From positions 186,001-250,000 of the forward strand of contig CAKTQV010000002.1 in assembly GCA_934597255.1 (NCBI GenBank): a stretch of DNA of 64,000 nucleotides. Reading direction: 5' to 3'. Below the pieces are notes generated by a model that was given only the letters and a program-made list of their open reading frames with translations, did no database searches and was not told the DNA's origin. Both the position numbers and the translations under genes were made by a program. Origin of the DNA: an uncultured Oscillospiraceae bacterium. GTDB taxonomy: Bacteria > Bacillota > Clostridia > Oscillospirales > Oscillospiraceae. Of this stretch, positions 9,092 through 17,546 are shown piece by piece. Position 1 is the first letter of the stretch. Each line of letters begins with the position of its first letter.

Positions 9092-9751
9092 ATGTCTCAG
9101 AAACGCTGGCCAAGCCGTGCCAGCATGAACCGGCGCGCCGCAGGGCGGCGCCGGGGCCTGTTTCCGCTGCTTATTCTGCTGCTCGCCGCATCCATACTTA
9201 CAGCCGGCTCGCTGTTTCTTCGCTCGCTGTCCACGGAGCTGGCCGTTTCCTCGGCGCAGGACGCCGTCGCCGCCGCCGTGGGGAACATCGTAAAGGAAAA
9301 AATGAAAACGGCGGGCGCCGAGTATGGCGAGCTAACCACGCTGGAGAAAAACGCCGACGGGGAGATCAGCGCCGTGACAACGAATGTGGTCGCGCTCAAC
9401 GCGCTGGCCAGCGACATTCTGATGTCCGTGACGGATGCGACCGCCGACCACGACATCGTGATCTCCATTCCCATCGGCAGCCTTACCGGCAGTGCCCTGC
9501 TGCTCAGCCGCGGCCCGCACATCAAAATCCGCGTTCAGGTGCTCAGTTCGACCTTTTCCGGGTTCAAAACGGACATATCTTCCGTCGGCATCAACCAGAC
9601 GCGGCACCAGATCGTGCTGGAGATGCGCGAGGAGCTGACGCTTCTGATGCCATGGCGCGCCGTGAATACAAGCGTGGTCACAGACATTCCCGTTGCGGAA
9701 ACGATCATCGTCGGCGAGGTGCCGGACAGTTATCTGAATTGGGGAGAGTAA
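9092..9751 (+). CDS. yunB: Sporulation protein YunB
   Basis: A 219-residue single-pass membrane protein with a basic N-terminus, a transmembrane segment at about residues 24-45, and the extracytoplasmic YunB domain (ISIPIGSLTGSALLLSRGP, GINQTRHQIVLEM). In Bacillus subtilis YunB is a sigma-E-controlled protein needed for efficient sporulation; its biochemistry is unknown. Shine-Dalgarno AAGGAGGG precedes the ATG. It sits one base upstream of ligA, which is probably only a positional link. Confidence 0.85.
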   Translation: MSQKRWPSRASMNRRAAGRRRGLFPLLILLLAASILTAGSLFLRSLSTELAVSSAQDAVAAAVGNIVKEKMKTAGAEYGELTTLEKNADGEISAVTTNVVALNALASDILMSVTDATADHDIVISIPIGSLTGSALLLSRGPHIKIRVQVLSSTFSGFKTDISSVGINQTRHQIVLEMREELTLLMPWRAVNTSVVTDIPVAETIIVGEVPDSYLNWGE

Positions 9752-9752
9752 T

Positions 9753-11729
9753 ATGGACGAACAAAAGAGGGAATATAACGAGCTTGTCAAAACGCTTCTG
9801 CGGCTGAGCGTCGCCTACTACGACAACGACGCGCCTCTCGTTTCGGACTTTGAATACGACCGGATGAACAACCGCCTGAAGAAGATGGAGGCAGAGCACC
9901 CGGATTGGATCCGCCCCGATTCTCCCACGCAGCACGTCGGCGGCCATGTCAGCACAATGTTTGCCCCGGTCGAGCATCCCGTGCCGCTGGAAAGTCTGAT
10001 GGACGTATTCTCCTATGAGGAACTGGACGGCTTCTGCGCGCGCATGGACGCCTCGCTTTCCGCGGCGCACGATTACGTCACAGAGCCGAAGATCGACGGC
10101 CTGTCCGTGGCGGTGGAATACCGCAGCGGCCGGCTGTATCAGGGCGCGACGCGCGGAAACGGCGCCGTGGGGGAGGATGTGACGGATAATCTGAAAACCA
10201 TCCGCAGTCTCCCCAAAACGCTCAAAAACGCGCCGGAACGTCTGATCGTCCGCGGCGAGGTCTACATGAGCCACGAGGTTTTCAACCAGCTCAACGCCGA
10301 GCGCGAGATCACGGGGGAAGCGCCGCTGGCCAACCCCCGCAACGCGGCGGCCGGCTCGCTGCGTCAGCTTGATCCCGGCGTCTGCGAGCAGCGGCGGCTG
10401 GATATCATCTGCTTCAACATCCAGCTGGCCGAGGGGCAAAGCTGGCCAAAGCACTATGACACGCTGGAAGCGCTGGAATCCATGGGATTCCCGGTCGTGC
10501 CGCATACGCTGTGCCAGACGGCGGAGCAGTGCAAGGCGCGTATCACCGCCATCGGCGAGGAGCGCGAGAGCTACCCATACGACATCGACGGCGCCGTTAT
10601 CAAGATCAACGATCTTGCCCAGCGCGAGACGCTCGGCAGCACGGCCAAATACCCCCGCTGGGCCGTTGCCTACAAATACCCGCCGGAAAAAAAGGAGAGC
10701 CGTGTTACGGATATCGTCGTACAGGTCGGGCGAACCGGCGTTCTGACGCCAAAGGCCGTTGTGGAGCCCATCCGCCTTGCCGGAACGACTGTTACCAATG
10801 CGACGCTGCACAATCAGGATCAGATCGAAAAGCTCGGCGTCAACGTCGGCGACACTGTTCTTATCCAGAAGGCCGGCGAGATCATTCCCGCCGTGCTTTC
10901 CGTCACCAAAAAAGGCGAGCGGAAGGATTATTTCCGTCTCCCGTCCGCCTGTCCCGTCTGCGGTTCGCCGGTGATGCGCGACCCGGACGGAGCCGCCATC
11001 CGCTGCACCGGCGCAGAATGTCCGGCACAGACGCTTCGAAATATCGTCCATTTTGCCTCCAAGGAGGCTATGGATATCGACGGGCTTGGCCCGGCAGCCG
11101 TGGAAGCGTTGGCGGGAGCCGGGCTCGTCAAAACGCCGGCCGATCTGTATTACCTTGAGACGCAATCCGTCGCCGCACTGGACCGAATGGGAGAAAAATC
11201 CGCGAAGAATCTCATGGACGCCATTGAGAAAAGCAAGCAGGCCGGGCTTGCTCGGCTGCTGTGCGCCTTCGGCATCCGCCAGGTCGGCGCCAAGGCCGGA
11301 AAGGTGCTGGCACGTCAATTTGCCGATCTGGACGCGCTGATGGCGGCGGGGCTGGACGAGTTGACCGCCATCGACGATATCGGGCCGGTCACGGCCGAAT
11401 ACATCGTCAACTGGTTTTCCAATCCCCAGTCGCAGCACCAGATCCGGCGGCTGCGCGAGGCCGGCGTGAGCTTTGCCAGCGGCGAGAGCATGACCGACAA
11501 CCGCTTTCTCGGCAAGACCTTTGTTCTGACCGGGACGCTCGCCACGATGACGCGGCAGGAGGCCGAAGCGCTCGTGGAAAAATTCGGCGGAAAAGCGTCC
11601 GGCTCCGTTTCAAAGAAAACGAGCTATGTTCTTCTCGGCGAAAATCCCGGCTCAAAATACGACAAGGCCGTTCAGCTTGGGATTCCCATTCTCAGCGAGA
11701 CGGAATTTCTGAAAATGACACAAGACTAA
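9753..11729 (+). CDS. ligA: NAD-dependent DNA ligase LigA
   Basis: Seals nicks in replication and repair using NAD. The 658-residue protein shows all domains in order: adenylation domain with the nucleophile K113 in the KIDG motif, OB-fold, a four-cysteine zinc finger (CPVC, then C, then C in the segment around 10950-11030), helix-hairpin-helix repeats, and a C-terminal BRCT domain (about residues 580-658). It begins one base after the yunB stop and ends at a strong terminator. Confidence 0.97.
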   Translation: MDEQKREYNELVKTLLRLSVAYYDNDAPLVSDFEYDRMNNRLKKMEAEHPDWIRPDSPTQHVGGHVSTMFAPVEHPVPLESLMDVFSYEELDGFCARMDASLSAAHDYVTEPKIDGLSVAVEYRSGRLYQGATRGNGAVGEDVTDNLKTIRSLPKTLKNAPERLIVRGEVYMSHEVFNQLNAEREITGEAPLANPRNAAAGSLRQLDPGVCEQRRLDIICFNIQLAEGQSWPKHYDTLEALESMGFPVVPHTLCQTAEQCKARITAIGEERESYPYDIDGAVIKINDLAQRETLGSTAKYPRWAVAYKYPPEKKESRVTDIVVQVGRTGVLTPKAVVEPIRLAGTTVTNATLHNQDQIEKLGVNVGDTVLIQKAGEIIPAVLSVTKKGERKDYFRLPSACPVCGSPVMRDPDGAAIRCTGAECPAQTLRNIVHFASKEAMDIDGLGPAAVEALAGAGLVKTPADLYYLETQSVAALDRMGEKSAKNLMDAIEKSKQAGLARLLCAFGIRQVGAKAGKVLARQFADLDALMAAGLDELTAIDDIGPVTAEYIVNWFSNPQSQHQIRRLREAGVSFASGESMTDNRFLGKTFVLTGTLATMTRQEAEALVEKFGGKASGSVSKKTSYVLLGENPGSKYDKAVQLGIPILSETEFLKMTQD

Positions 11730-11735
11730 ACCGAT

Positions 11736-11776
11736 AAAAACCACCGGCGGACAGATAATGTCCGCCGGTGGTTTTT
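11736..11776. terminator. Bidirectional terminator between ligA and the TauE/SafE gene
   Basis: Perfect 16-base arms (AAAAACCACCGGCGGA and its complement) around a 9-base loop, with A and T runs on both sides, between convergent genes. The right arm ends just before the stop codon of the leftward gene. Confidence 0.92.
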
Positions 11777-12503
11777 ATAAAAGCGCCTCCAGCAGCATGA
11801 TAAGGCCGCTCACCGCCATCATAACGTATATGAGCTTTCGCATCAGTTCGGCGTTGATACGGTCAAAGACTTTCTTTCCAAGCCATGTCCCGAGAACCAT
11901 TCCCGCCATAGCGACAGCCGTGCAGACAAGCACATTTTGGGTCACAACGCCGCTGTATACGCGGACAGCCGTCATATAGATGTTTGAAAAAAGAAAGTAC
12001 GTCTGTATCGTCGCAAGATACTCCTCTTTATCGTCCAGAACGGCTGAATAGTACAGACTGATCGGAGGCCCGCCGATGGAAAACAGCGCGCTCATCACGC
12101 CGCCGATCCCGCCGGCCGCCAACGCGGAAGGAATGCTGTCCCGCAGACGCACCCGTTTGTTGACGAACAGAAAGTAAATGCTCAGCAGAACAAGCAGCAG
12201 TCCGAGCAGCAGCTGCATTATGTCGTTGCCAAGACCGCCGGCAAAATAGACCGTGGCAGTCGACAGGAGAAAATACGCCGCGAGCGGCACGATCATCGAA
12301 CGCCAGCGCACCTTTTTCTGATAATAAACGCATATCCAAAGCGCCTGCGCCAGCGAGAGAATGTTGACGAGCGCGGCGGCGGCAATGGTGGAGCCCATGA
12401 CGTAGGGGAGGAACATCATGGAGAATATCCCCGCGCCGAAGCCGCAGACCATGTTTAGAAAATAGCCGACGGAGCCGGCGGCAAAACAAAGCAAATACAC
12501 CAT
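11775..12503 (-). CDS. TauE/SafE family membrane exporter
   Basis: A 242-residue polytopic membrane protein with two homologous halves typical of the sulfite exporter TauE/SafE family (CGFGAGIFSMMFLPYVMG in the first half, GGIGGVMSALFSIGGPP in the second). Family members move sulfur-containing or organic anions; the substrate cannot be told. The ATG at 12503 has GGAG six bases upstream; an alternative ATG at 12515 has no Shine-Dalgarno and overlaps a TATAAT on the minus strand (12514-12519). If that TATAAT is the real -10, the message would start nearly at the ATG. Confidence 0.82.
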   Translation of the reverse strand: MVYLLCFAAGSVGYFLNMVCGFGAGIFSMMFLPYVMGSTIAAAALVNILSLAQALWICVYYQKKVRWRSMIVPLAAYFLLSTATVYFAGGLGNDIMQLLLGLLLVLLSIYFLFVNKRVRLRDSIPSALAAGGIGGVMSALFSIGGPPISLYYSAVLDDKEEYLATIQTYFLFSNIYMTAVRVYSGVVTQNVLVCTAVAMAGMVLGTWLGKKVFDRINAELMRKLIYVMMAVSGLIMLLEALL

Positions 12504-12579
12504 AATGTGCTCCATTATAGTACAGAACCCGGCGCTTGTACAGCTAAAGAGTATCGTTCCGCATCCCGCAATTTCCTTA

Positions 12580-12608
12580 TTGACTTTTACGCTTGGGACG
12601 CCTATAAT
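12580..12608 (+). promoter_or_regulatory. Promoter of the GntR-ABC operon
   Basis: TTGACT at 12580-12585, 17-base spacer, TATAAT at 12603-12608. The -10 is the left end of the palindrome at 12603-12633. Confidence 0.85.
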
Positions 12609-12633
12609 GTACTTATTCAATAAGTACATTATA
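12603..12633. promoter_or_regulatory. 31-bp perfect palindrome, GntR/YtrA operator
   Basis: Two exact 15-base arms (TATAATGTACTTATT and its complement) around a single C. It starts in the -10 box and covers the transcription start, so a dimeric repressor bound here would block initiation. YtrA-subfamily GntR proteins typically repress their own ABC operon from such sites. Confidence 0.85.
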
Positions 12634-12653
12634 TAACAGAAGGAGGGGGCATT

Positions 12654-13031
12654 GTGGAAATCATTATCAGCAGCAACACAAGCAAGCCGATATACGAGCA
12701 GATCACCTCGCAGATGAAAGCGATGATCATGAGCGGAGAACTTCAGACCGGCGATCCCATTCCCTCCATGCGGGCGCTGGCAAAATCGCTTCATATCAGC
12801 GTCATCACCGTGCAGAAAGCCTATGAGGATCTGCAGCGGGATGGGTTTATTGAAACGGCGGTAGGCCGGGGGAGCTTTGTGTCGGCGCAGAACAAGGATT
12901 TTTATCAGGAGGAACAGCAGCGGCTGGCAGAGGAACACTTGCAGGAGGCCGCCGACATCGGGCGTACCAGCGGAATATCGCTGGAGAAGCTGATCGAGCT
13001 TTTGACGATGTTTTATCAGGAGGATGAGTGA
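12654..13031 (+). CDS. GntR family regulator, YtrA subfamily
   Basis: A 125-residue winged-helix regulator with an N-terminal GntR domain (KPIYEQITSQMKAMIMSGEL, then MRALAKSLHISVITVQKAYEDL) and only a short C-terminal dimerisation helix, which is the hallmark of the YtrA subfamily. These regulators control ABC transporters linked to cell-wall antibiotics or metabolites. The start is GTG at 12654 after AGGAGGGGG. Its stop overlaps the start of the ATPase gene. The large palindrome just upstream is the likely autoregulatory operator. Confidence 0.9.
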   Translation: MEIIISSNTSKPIYEQITSQMKAMIMSGELQTGDPIPSMRALAKSLHISVITVQKAYEDLQRDGFIETAVGRGSFVSAQNKDFYQEEQQRLAEEHLQEAADIGRTSGISLEKLIELLTMFYQEDE

Positions 13032-13894
13032 TAATAGATGCTATTTTACAAGTTGAAAAGCTGTCAAAACAATACAGGAATTTCCGGTTGGACAATGTTT
13101 CGTTTTCCATCCCGAAAGGCGCCATCGTAGGGCTGATCGGCGAAAACGGAGCCAGAAAAAGCACAACGATCAGCGCCATTGTTGATCTCATAAAAAAAGA
13201 CAGCGGCACAGTCACCTTTTGGGGACGGGAGCTGTCTTCATCCAAGCAACTAAAGGAGGACATCGGCGTCGTATTTGACCGCGTCAGCTTTTACGAGACA
13301 CTGACGCCCGTCAAGGTCGGGAAAATTTCCGCAGCCGCCTATAAGCAATGGGATGATTCCTTATATCAGGATTTTCTGAACCGCTTTCAGCTTCCGGGCG
13401 ACAAAGAGATCAAAGCATTCTCCAAGGGAATGAAGATGAAGCTCTGTATCGCTCCTGCGCTTTCGCACAAGCCAAAGCTGCTGATCCTGGACGAAGCCAC
13501 CAGCGGTCTCGACCCTGTTATGCGGGATGACATTCTGGATGTTTTTCTGGAATTCGTGCAGGACGAGGAGCATTCGATCCTGATGTCCTCTCACATCACC
13601 ACCGATCTGGAGAAGGTCACAGACTACATCGTTTTTATCCATCAGGGAAAGGTGCTTTTCTTCAAAACGAAGGACGAGCTGCGCTATAACTATGGGATCA
13701 TCCGCTGCGGCGCGGCCCTTTTCGAGCAGATCGACAAAACGGATGTTCTCGCCTATCGCAAGGGGGATTACCAGTGGAACGTGCTTGTTGCGGATAAGGA
13801 AGCCGCAAAGCGAAAATACAAAAACGCCGTTGTGGACGACGCAACGATCGACGACATTCTGCTTTTGTATGTGAAGGGAGAGCAGGCAAAATGA
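13028..13894 (+). CDS. ABC transporter ATP-binding protein with altered Walker A
   Basis: A 288-residue ABC ATPase of the YtrB/BcrA type. The signature region is AFSKGMKMKL and the Walker B segment is LLILDEATSGLD. The Walker A reads GENGARKST: R43 (codon AGA at 13154-13156) replaces the glycine that directly precedes the invariant lysine in the GxxGxGKS/T motif. That glycine is nearly always required for phosphate binding, so ATPase activity is doubtful. The start is GTG at 13028, overlapping the regulator's stop; the stop overlaps the permease start. Together with the frameshift in the permease this suggests a decaying operon. Confidence 0.87.
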   Translation: MIIDAILQVEKLSKQYRNFRLDNVSFSIPKGAIVGLIGENGARKSTTISAIVDLIKKDSGTVTFWGRELSSSKQLKEDIGVVFDRVSFYETLTPVKVGKISAAAYKQWDDSLYQDFLNRFQLPGDKEIKAFSKGMKMKLCIAPALSHKPKLLILDEATSGLDPVMRDDILDVFLEFVQDEEHSILMSSHITTDLEKVTDYIVFIHQGKVLFFKTKDELRYNYGIIRCGAALFEQIDKTDVLAYRKGDYQWNVLVADKEAAKRKYKNAVVDDATIDDILLLYVKGEQAK

Positions 13895-14537
13895 AAAGCC
13901 TTGTTTTGAAGGATCTGTATAACGTCGGACACACGGCAAGATCCATGCTTTTTATTATGGCGGTACTTGCAGTCGCCTTTTTATCAACCTCCGGAGTTGA
14001 GGGCTATATCTTCATGTGCGCAGTTTTATGCAGCATAATGATCGTGACGACCTTCGCCTTTGACGACGCCTCCAAATGGGAACGGTACGCCATGATCACG
14101 CCCATATCAAGGAAGGATCTGGTCGCCGGAAAATTTATTGTGCTGGCGATCTTCTGCGCAGCGGGAAGCCTGTTTGGCCTGATCGCCGGGACGGTCGGCG
14201 GGACTGTTCTGAAAAAGATGTCTCTTGACCCCGCTGGGATCGGCGGCCTTCTGCTGCTGGCTTTGATGCATGGTCAGTGTCTTTTATTTTCGGCAGCATG
14301 TCGATTCCGCTCGTGTTCAAATTCGGGGCGGAGAAAGGCCGGGTCCTGCTGCTGGTATCCTTTCTTCTGCCGGCCGGGCTCTGCTTTGGCGTCTATAAGC
14401 TGCTCGCCACGCTGGGCATCGTGCTGACGGATCACATTCTTTTCATTCTGCTCTGTTGTTCTCCGCTTCTGGCGCTGGCATGGAGCCGCGCGATATATCA
14501 AATCAACTGCCGCATTTTTTCAAAACAGGAACTCTGA
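13891..14537 (+). pseudogene. ABC-2 type permease, frameshifted
   Basis: The N-terminal part (from ATG 13891) encodes membrane segments of an ABC-2 permease similar to those paired with YtrA regulators, but around 14262-14280 the similarity leaves this frame; the frame then runs on as an unlikely Cys/Arg-rich tail to 14427. The expected continuation (segment SMSIPLVFKFGAEKGR and two further hydrophobic helices, ending at 14537) is in the frame one base earlier. A single-base deletion near 14270 explains this. It could also be a sequencing error; no clear slippery heptamer is seen there. Confidence 0.75.
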
Positions 14538-14576
14538 AATGACGGGGATGGACAAAGCAAGTTGAGACAGTCGAGC

Positions 14577-15140
14577 ATGAAAAAGAAAATATGGCGGCTC
14601 ACGGCCTTTTTCCTGGCGGGGACAGCCGTTTTATCCGTTTTGTACCGGAACACGTCCGACGAAGTCCTTCTTGCGCTTTCCATTACATTCGGAACGTTCA
14701 CATATCATTTCATAATGCGGCTGTTGACGGGACTTGTGTTTTCCTCCGTGATGCATAACAAAGCGGACTACGGAAAGCGCTGGTATCGGGTCGGCATACG
14801 CGAAATGAGAATATATGAAAAGCTGAAGGTGCGTAAGTGGAAAGGTAAAATGCCGACCTATGACCGCACATGCTTTGACCCGCGGGTGCATACATGGGAT
14901 GAGATCGCACAGTCAACATGCCAGTCAGAGCTTACCCATGAAGCGATCGTCGTATTGAGCTTTCTTCCCGTCGCAGCGGGTCTACGCTTCGGCGCATACC
15001 CTGTATTCATCGTCACCTCTGTCCTGGCAGCCTCATTCGATCTGATGCTTGTGATGATGCAGCGATATAACCGCCAGCGGATCGCAAGGCTGCTTACGCG
15101 CAAAGGAGAGCTTGACCAGGCGCAGGCGGCCGGCAGATAA
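14577..15140 (+). CDS. CrtO-like membrane protein
   Basis: A 187-residue protein with two N-terminal and two C-terminal hydrophobic segments flanking a basic cytoplasmic-looking middle that includes KLKVRKWKGKMPTYD and TCQSELTHEA. This middle block resembles the family annotated as glycosyl-4,4'-diaponeurosporenoate acyltransferase (CrtO of staphyloxanthin synthesis), but no other carotenoid gene is present, so the function is probably different. The ATG at 14577 is taken as the start; TTG at 14562 is possible. Neither has a strong Shine-Dalgarno. It follows the broken permease by about 40 bases and may be read through from the GntR promoter. Confidence 0.6.
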   Translation: MKKKIWRLTAFFLAGTAVLSVLYRNTSDEVLLALSITFGTFTYHFIMRLLTGLVFSSVMHNKADYGKRWYRVGIREMRIYEKLKVRKWKGKMPTYDRTCFDPRVHTWDEIAQSTCQSELTHEAIVVLSFLPVAAGLRFGAYPVFIVTSVLAASFDLMLVMMQRYNRQRIARLLTRKGELDQAQAAGR

Positions 15141-15183
15141 AAGCGGGACGATCAAAAAGTCGATTGCGGCGCTAAAAAAGGTC

Positions 15184-15228
15184 GCAGAGCCGACAACCGG
15201 ATAATCCGATTATCGGCTCTGCGTTTTT
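15184..15228. terminator. Terminator after the CrtO-like gene
   Basis: GCAGAGCCGA (15184-15193) pairs with TCGGCTCTGC (15213-15222), followed by GTTTTTT. The next gene is convergent. Confidence 0.85.
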
Positions 15229-15265
15229 TGGATGCCGCTTTGCGCGGCAGACGAGTGAACGGGCG

Positions 15266-16165
15266 TTATTTTTTGTCCGGCAGTCTCTCGTCGCCCAGGA
15301 AAAACACGGCGACGGTGCCGGGGCCGCTGTGCGAGCCGATGATCGTTCCGATATCGCACAGACGGATATTGCCCTTCAGGCTGGGGAAGCGCTCCTCCAG
15401 CGCGTCGATCAGCATGCCCGCGTCGTCCGCGCACTGCGAGTGGCAGACAAAGCACTTTCCGTCGTAAGCCTCGCCGCCGCACGCATGCGCCGCCATGGTA
15501 TCCACCGTTCGCTGAACGGCGTTTTTCTTTCCGCGCACCTTATCATAGGCAATGATGCGTCCGCCGTCATCCAGACGCATGATGGGGCAGACAGACAGGA
15601 TCGTGGCAATGGCCGCCGTCGCGCCGGAAACGCGCCCCGTACGGCGGAACTGCGTCATATTCGAGGAGAAAAACTGGTGATGGACCCGGTTCCGGTTTTT
15701 CATGACCCAGGCGGCCACCTCGTCCATATCCCGGCCGGCGTCCCGCATATCGGCGGCATAGTCCACCAGCAGCCCGAAGCCGGAGGACGAGCAGAGAGAG
15801 TCGATCACGACAAGGCGGCGTTCCGGATACTTCTCCCGCAGTATGTCGGCGGCAAGGAAGGCATTCTGCACGGAGCCGGACTGTCCGGATGTGAAGGCAA
15901 TATGCAGCACATCGCCCTTTTGCAGCAGCGTTTCCAGGTATTCCGTGTAATCAGCCACATTGATCTGGCTCGTCTGGGGAAGATGTCCCTCCGCCAGCAG
16001 CTCATAAAAACGCGGCAGCGCCTTCGGATCGCGCCCCATGTCGTCGACATATTCCTTGCCGTCGATGATGTATCGGTAAAACAGGACGGGAATGTTCCGG
16101 CTTTCCAGATAGGAGTAGGGGAGATCGACCGTTGACTCACAGGATAGGATATATTTCTCTTGCAT
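15266..16165 (-). CDS. DegV family fatty-acid-binding protein
   Basis: A 299-residue DegV (FakB-like) protein. The N-terminal segment ILSCESTVDLP is the usual opening, followed by TSQINVADY and FTSGQSGSVQNA, which form the lipid head-group pocket, and VIDSLCSSSGFGLLV. Family members bind a fatty acid; FakB proteins present it to the kinase FakA for phosphorylation. No FakA is in the window, so a direct role is not shown. The start at 16165 is chosen from the conserved N-terminus; the Shine-Dalgarno is weak. It lies 23 bases downstream of the PFK gene and is probably co-transcribed with it. Confidence 0.88.
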   Translation of the reverse strand: MQEKYILSCESTVDLPYSYLESRNIPVLFYRYIIDGKEYVDDMGRDPKALPRFYELLAEGHLPQTSQINVADYTEYLETLLQKGDVLHIAFTSGQSGSVQNAFLAADILREKYPERRLVVIDSLCSSSGFGLLVDYAADMRDAGRDMDEVAAWVMKNRNRVHHQFFSSNMTQFRRTGRVSGATAAIATILSVCPIMRLDDGGRIIAYDKVRGKKNAVQRTVDTMAAHACGGEAYDGKCFVCHSQCADDAGMLIDALEERFPSLKGNIRLCDIGTIIGSHSGPGTVAVFFLGDERLPDKK

Positions 16166-16188
16166 CGCGGAATACCAACCTTTCTTTC

Positions 16189-17430
16189 TTATTTCGCAAG
16201 TATTTTCTTCAAGCGGGAATAGCGGGGAAGCGAGCCCTCCGTCGGGCGCTCCGGCTGTCCCTGGATAAGCGGCAGAACGTAGGCGATAAATTCGTCCGTT
16301 ACGAAATTCTTTTCCTCCGTGATCCAAGTCAGGGGAACCTTTTTCTCCGCGTTTGCAACCGACGTGAGCGGAACGAGCTTTGTCCGGCAGACGTATTGAC
16401 CGTTCTGCTCGTCGCGCTCAAAGGCAACCATTTTTCCGCTCGTTCCGCTCACGGCCGCCTCCACGGCGATGCGGCCGGCCAGCTCTGCCTCGTCCAGATC
16501 GGTCCTGGATGCCAGATGCGCGCCGCAGCGCTGAAGCAAAGACAACTCGATCGGCCGCACCTTCGCGCCGGTGCGCTGCTTCACCATCTCCGCCAGCCGT
16601 GCGGCCAGTCCGCCAAGCTGGGCGTGGCCAAAGCCGTCCGTGGCGCTTGCCTTTGCCTCGGAAACAAAGCGTCCATCGGCATAATGCAGCCCTTCAGACA
16701 CGGCCACGAGGCAGTTTTTCTTCAAATTATAAATATTCTCAACGTCCGACAGAAAGCTCTCCTCGTCGAAATCGCACTCCGGCAGGTAAACCAGATCCGG
16801 CCCGGCGCCGAATTTCGTCGCCAGAGCCGCGGAACCGGCAAGCCAGCCGGCGTGGCGCCCCATGATCTCAATGATCGTGATCTGCCCCGTGGGATATACG
16901 CGCGAATCCTTGGCGACCTCCATGCAGCTCGTCGCAATATACTTCGCGGCGCTGGCAAAGCCGGGGCAGTGGTCGGTTCCAACGAGATCGTTGTCGATCG
17001 TCTTGGGGATCCCCATCACGCGGCATTCCCAGGCGGAACGCGCCATAAAGCGGCTGATCTTGTCGCAGGTATCCATGGAATCGTTTCCGCCGTTATAGAA
17101 AAAATAGCGGACGTTATGCTTTTTGAACACCTCAAGAATACGGCGGTAATCCGTGTCGTCCTCGTCCGGGTCGGCCATCTTATAGCGGCACGAGCCAAGC
17201 TCCGACGCCGGCGTATTTTTCAAAAGAGCCAGTTCCTCCCGGTCCTCCAGCCCCATGTCAAACAGACGATCGTTCAAAACGCCGACGATGCCGTGCTCTG
17301 CGGCAAGGACCTGTGTAATCTCGGCCGCCTCGAGCGCCGCGCTTATCGCGCCGTAGGCGCTGGCATTGATAACAGAGGTCGGGCCGCCGGACTGGCCGAT
17401 CACGCAGGCTCCGATCAGTTTCTTTTCCAT
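16189..17430 (-). CDS. pfp: Diphosphate-type 6-phosphofructokinase
   Basis: A 413-residue phosphofructokinase of the PPi-dependent group, converting fructose 6-phosphate to fructose 1,6-bisphosphate. Visible motifs: GQSGGPTSVINAS at the N-terminus, NGGNDSMDT where ATP enzymes have GGDGS, and PKTIDNDLVGTDHCPGF around the catalytic aspartate. The GND(S) and PKTIDND motifs favour pyrophosphate over ATP as donor (known of the family), making the step reversible. The ATG at 17430 follows GGGAGG. It is divergent from the aldolase gene, the next glycolytic step, across a 116-base region with overlapping promoters. Confidence 0.9.
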   Translation of the reverse strand: MEKKLIGACVIGQSGGPTSVINASAYGAISAALEAAEITQVLAAEHGIVGVLNDRLFDMGLEDREELALLKNTPASELGSCRYKMADPDEDDTDYRRILEVFKKHNVRYFFYNGGNDSMDTCDKISRFMARSAWECRVMGIPKTIDNDLVGTDHCPGFASAAKYIATSCMEVAKDSRVYPTGQITIIEIMGRHAGWLAGSAALATKFGAGPDLVYLPECDFDEESFLSDVENIYNLKKNCLVAVSEGLHYADGRFVSEAKASATDGFGHAQLGGLAARLAEMVKQRTGAKVRPIELSLLQRCGAHLASRTDLDEAELAGRIAVEAAVSGTSGKMVAFERDEQNGQYVCRTKLVPLTSVANAEKKVPLTWITEEKNFVTDEFIAYVLPLIQGQPERPTEGSLPRYSRLKKILAK

Positions 17431-17468
17431 AAAAGCCTCCCTAAACATTCGTTTTTTATTCGATTGTA

Positions 17469-17497
17469 TTGATTATATCACCGAATCCGTGTAAAAT
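17469..17497 (+). promoter_or_regulatory. Promoter of the aldolase operon
   Basis: TTGATT (17469-17474), 17-base spacer, TAAAAT (17492-17497). On the other strand TATAAT (17472-17477) can serve the PFK gene, so the two promoters overlap. Confidence 0.6.
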
Positions 17498-17546
17498 AAA
17501 GTGAGAAAAAGAGAGCGAAAATCATGTGATCAAGGAGTGACTTCAA

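Noticed and set aside
9705..11438. Long open frame (577 codons) on the minus strand opposite ligA
   Set aside because: It is the antisense shadow of a perfectly conserved ligase gene, has no Shine-Dalgarno and a composition biased by GC-rich codons.
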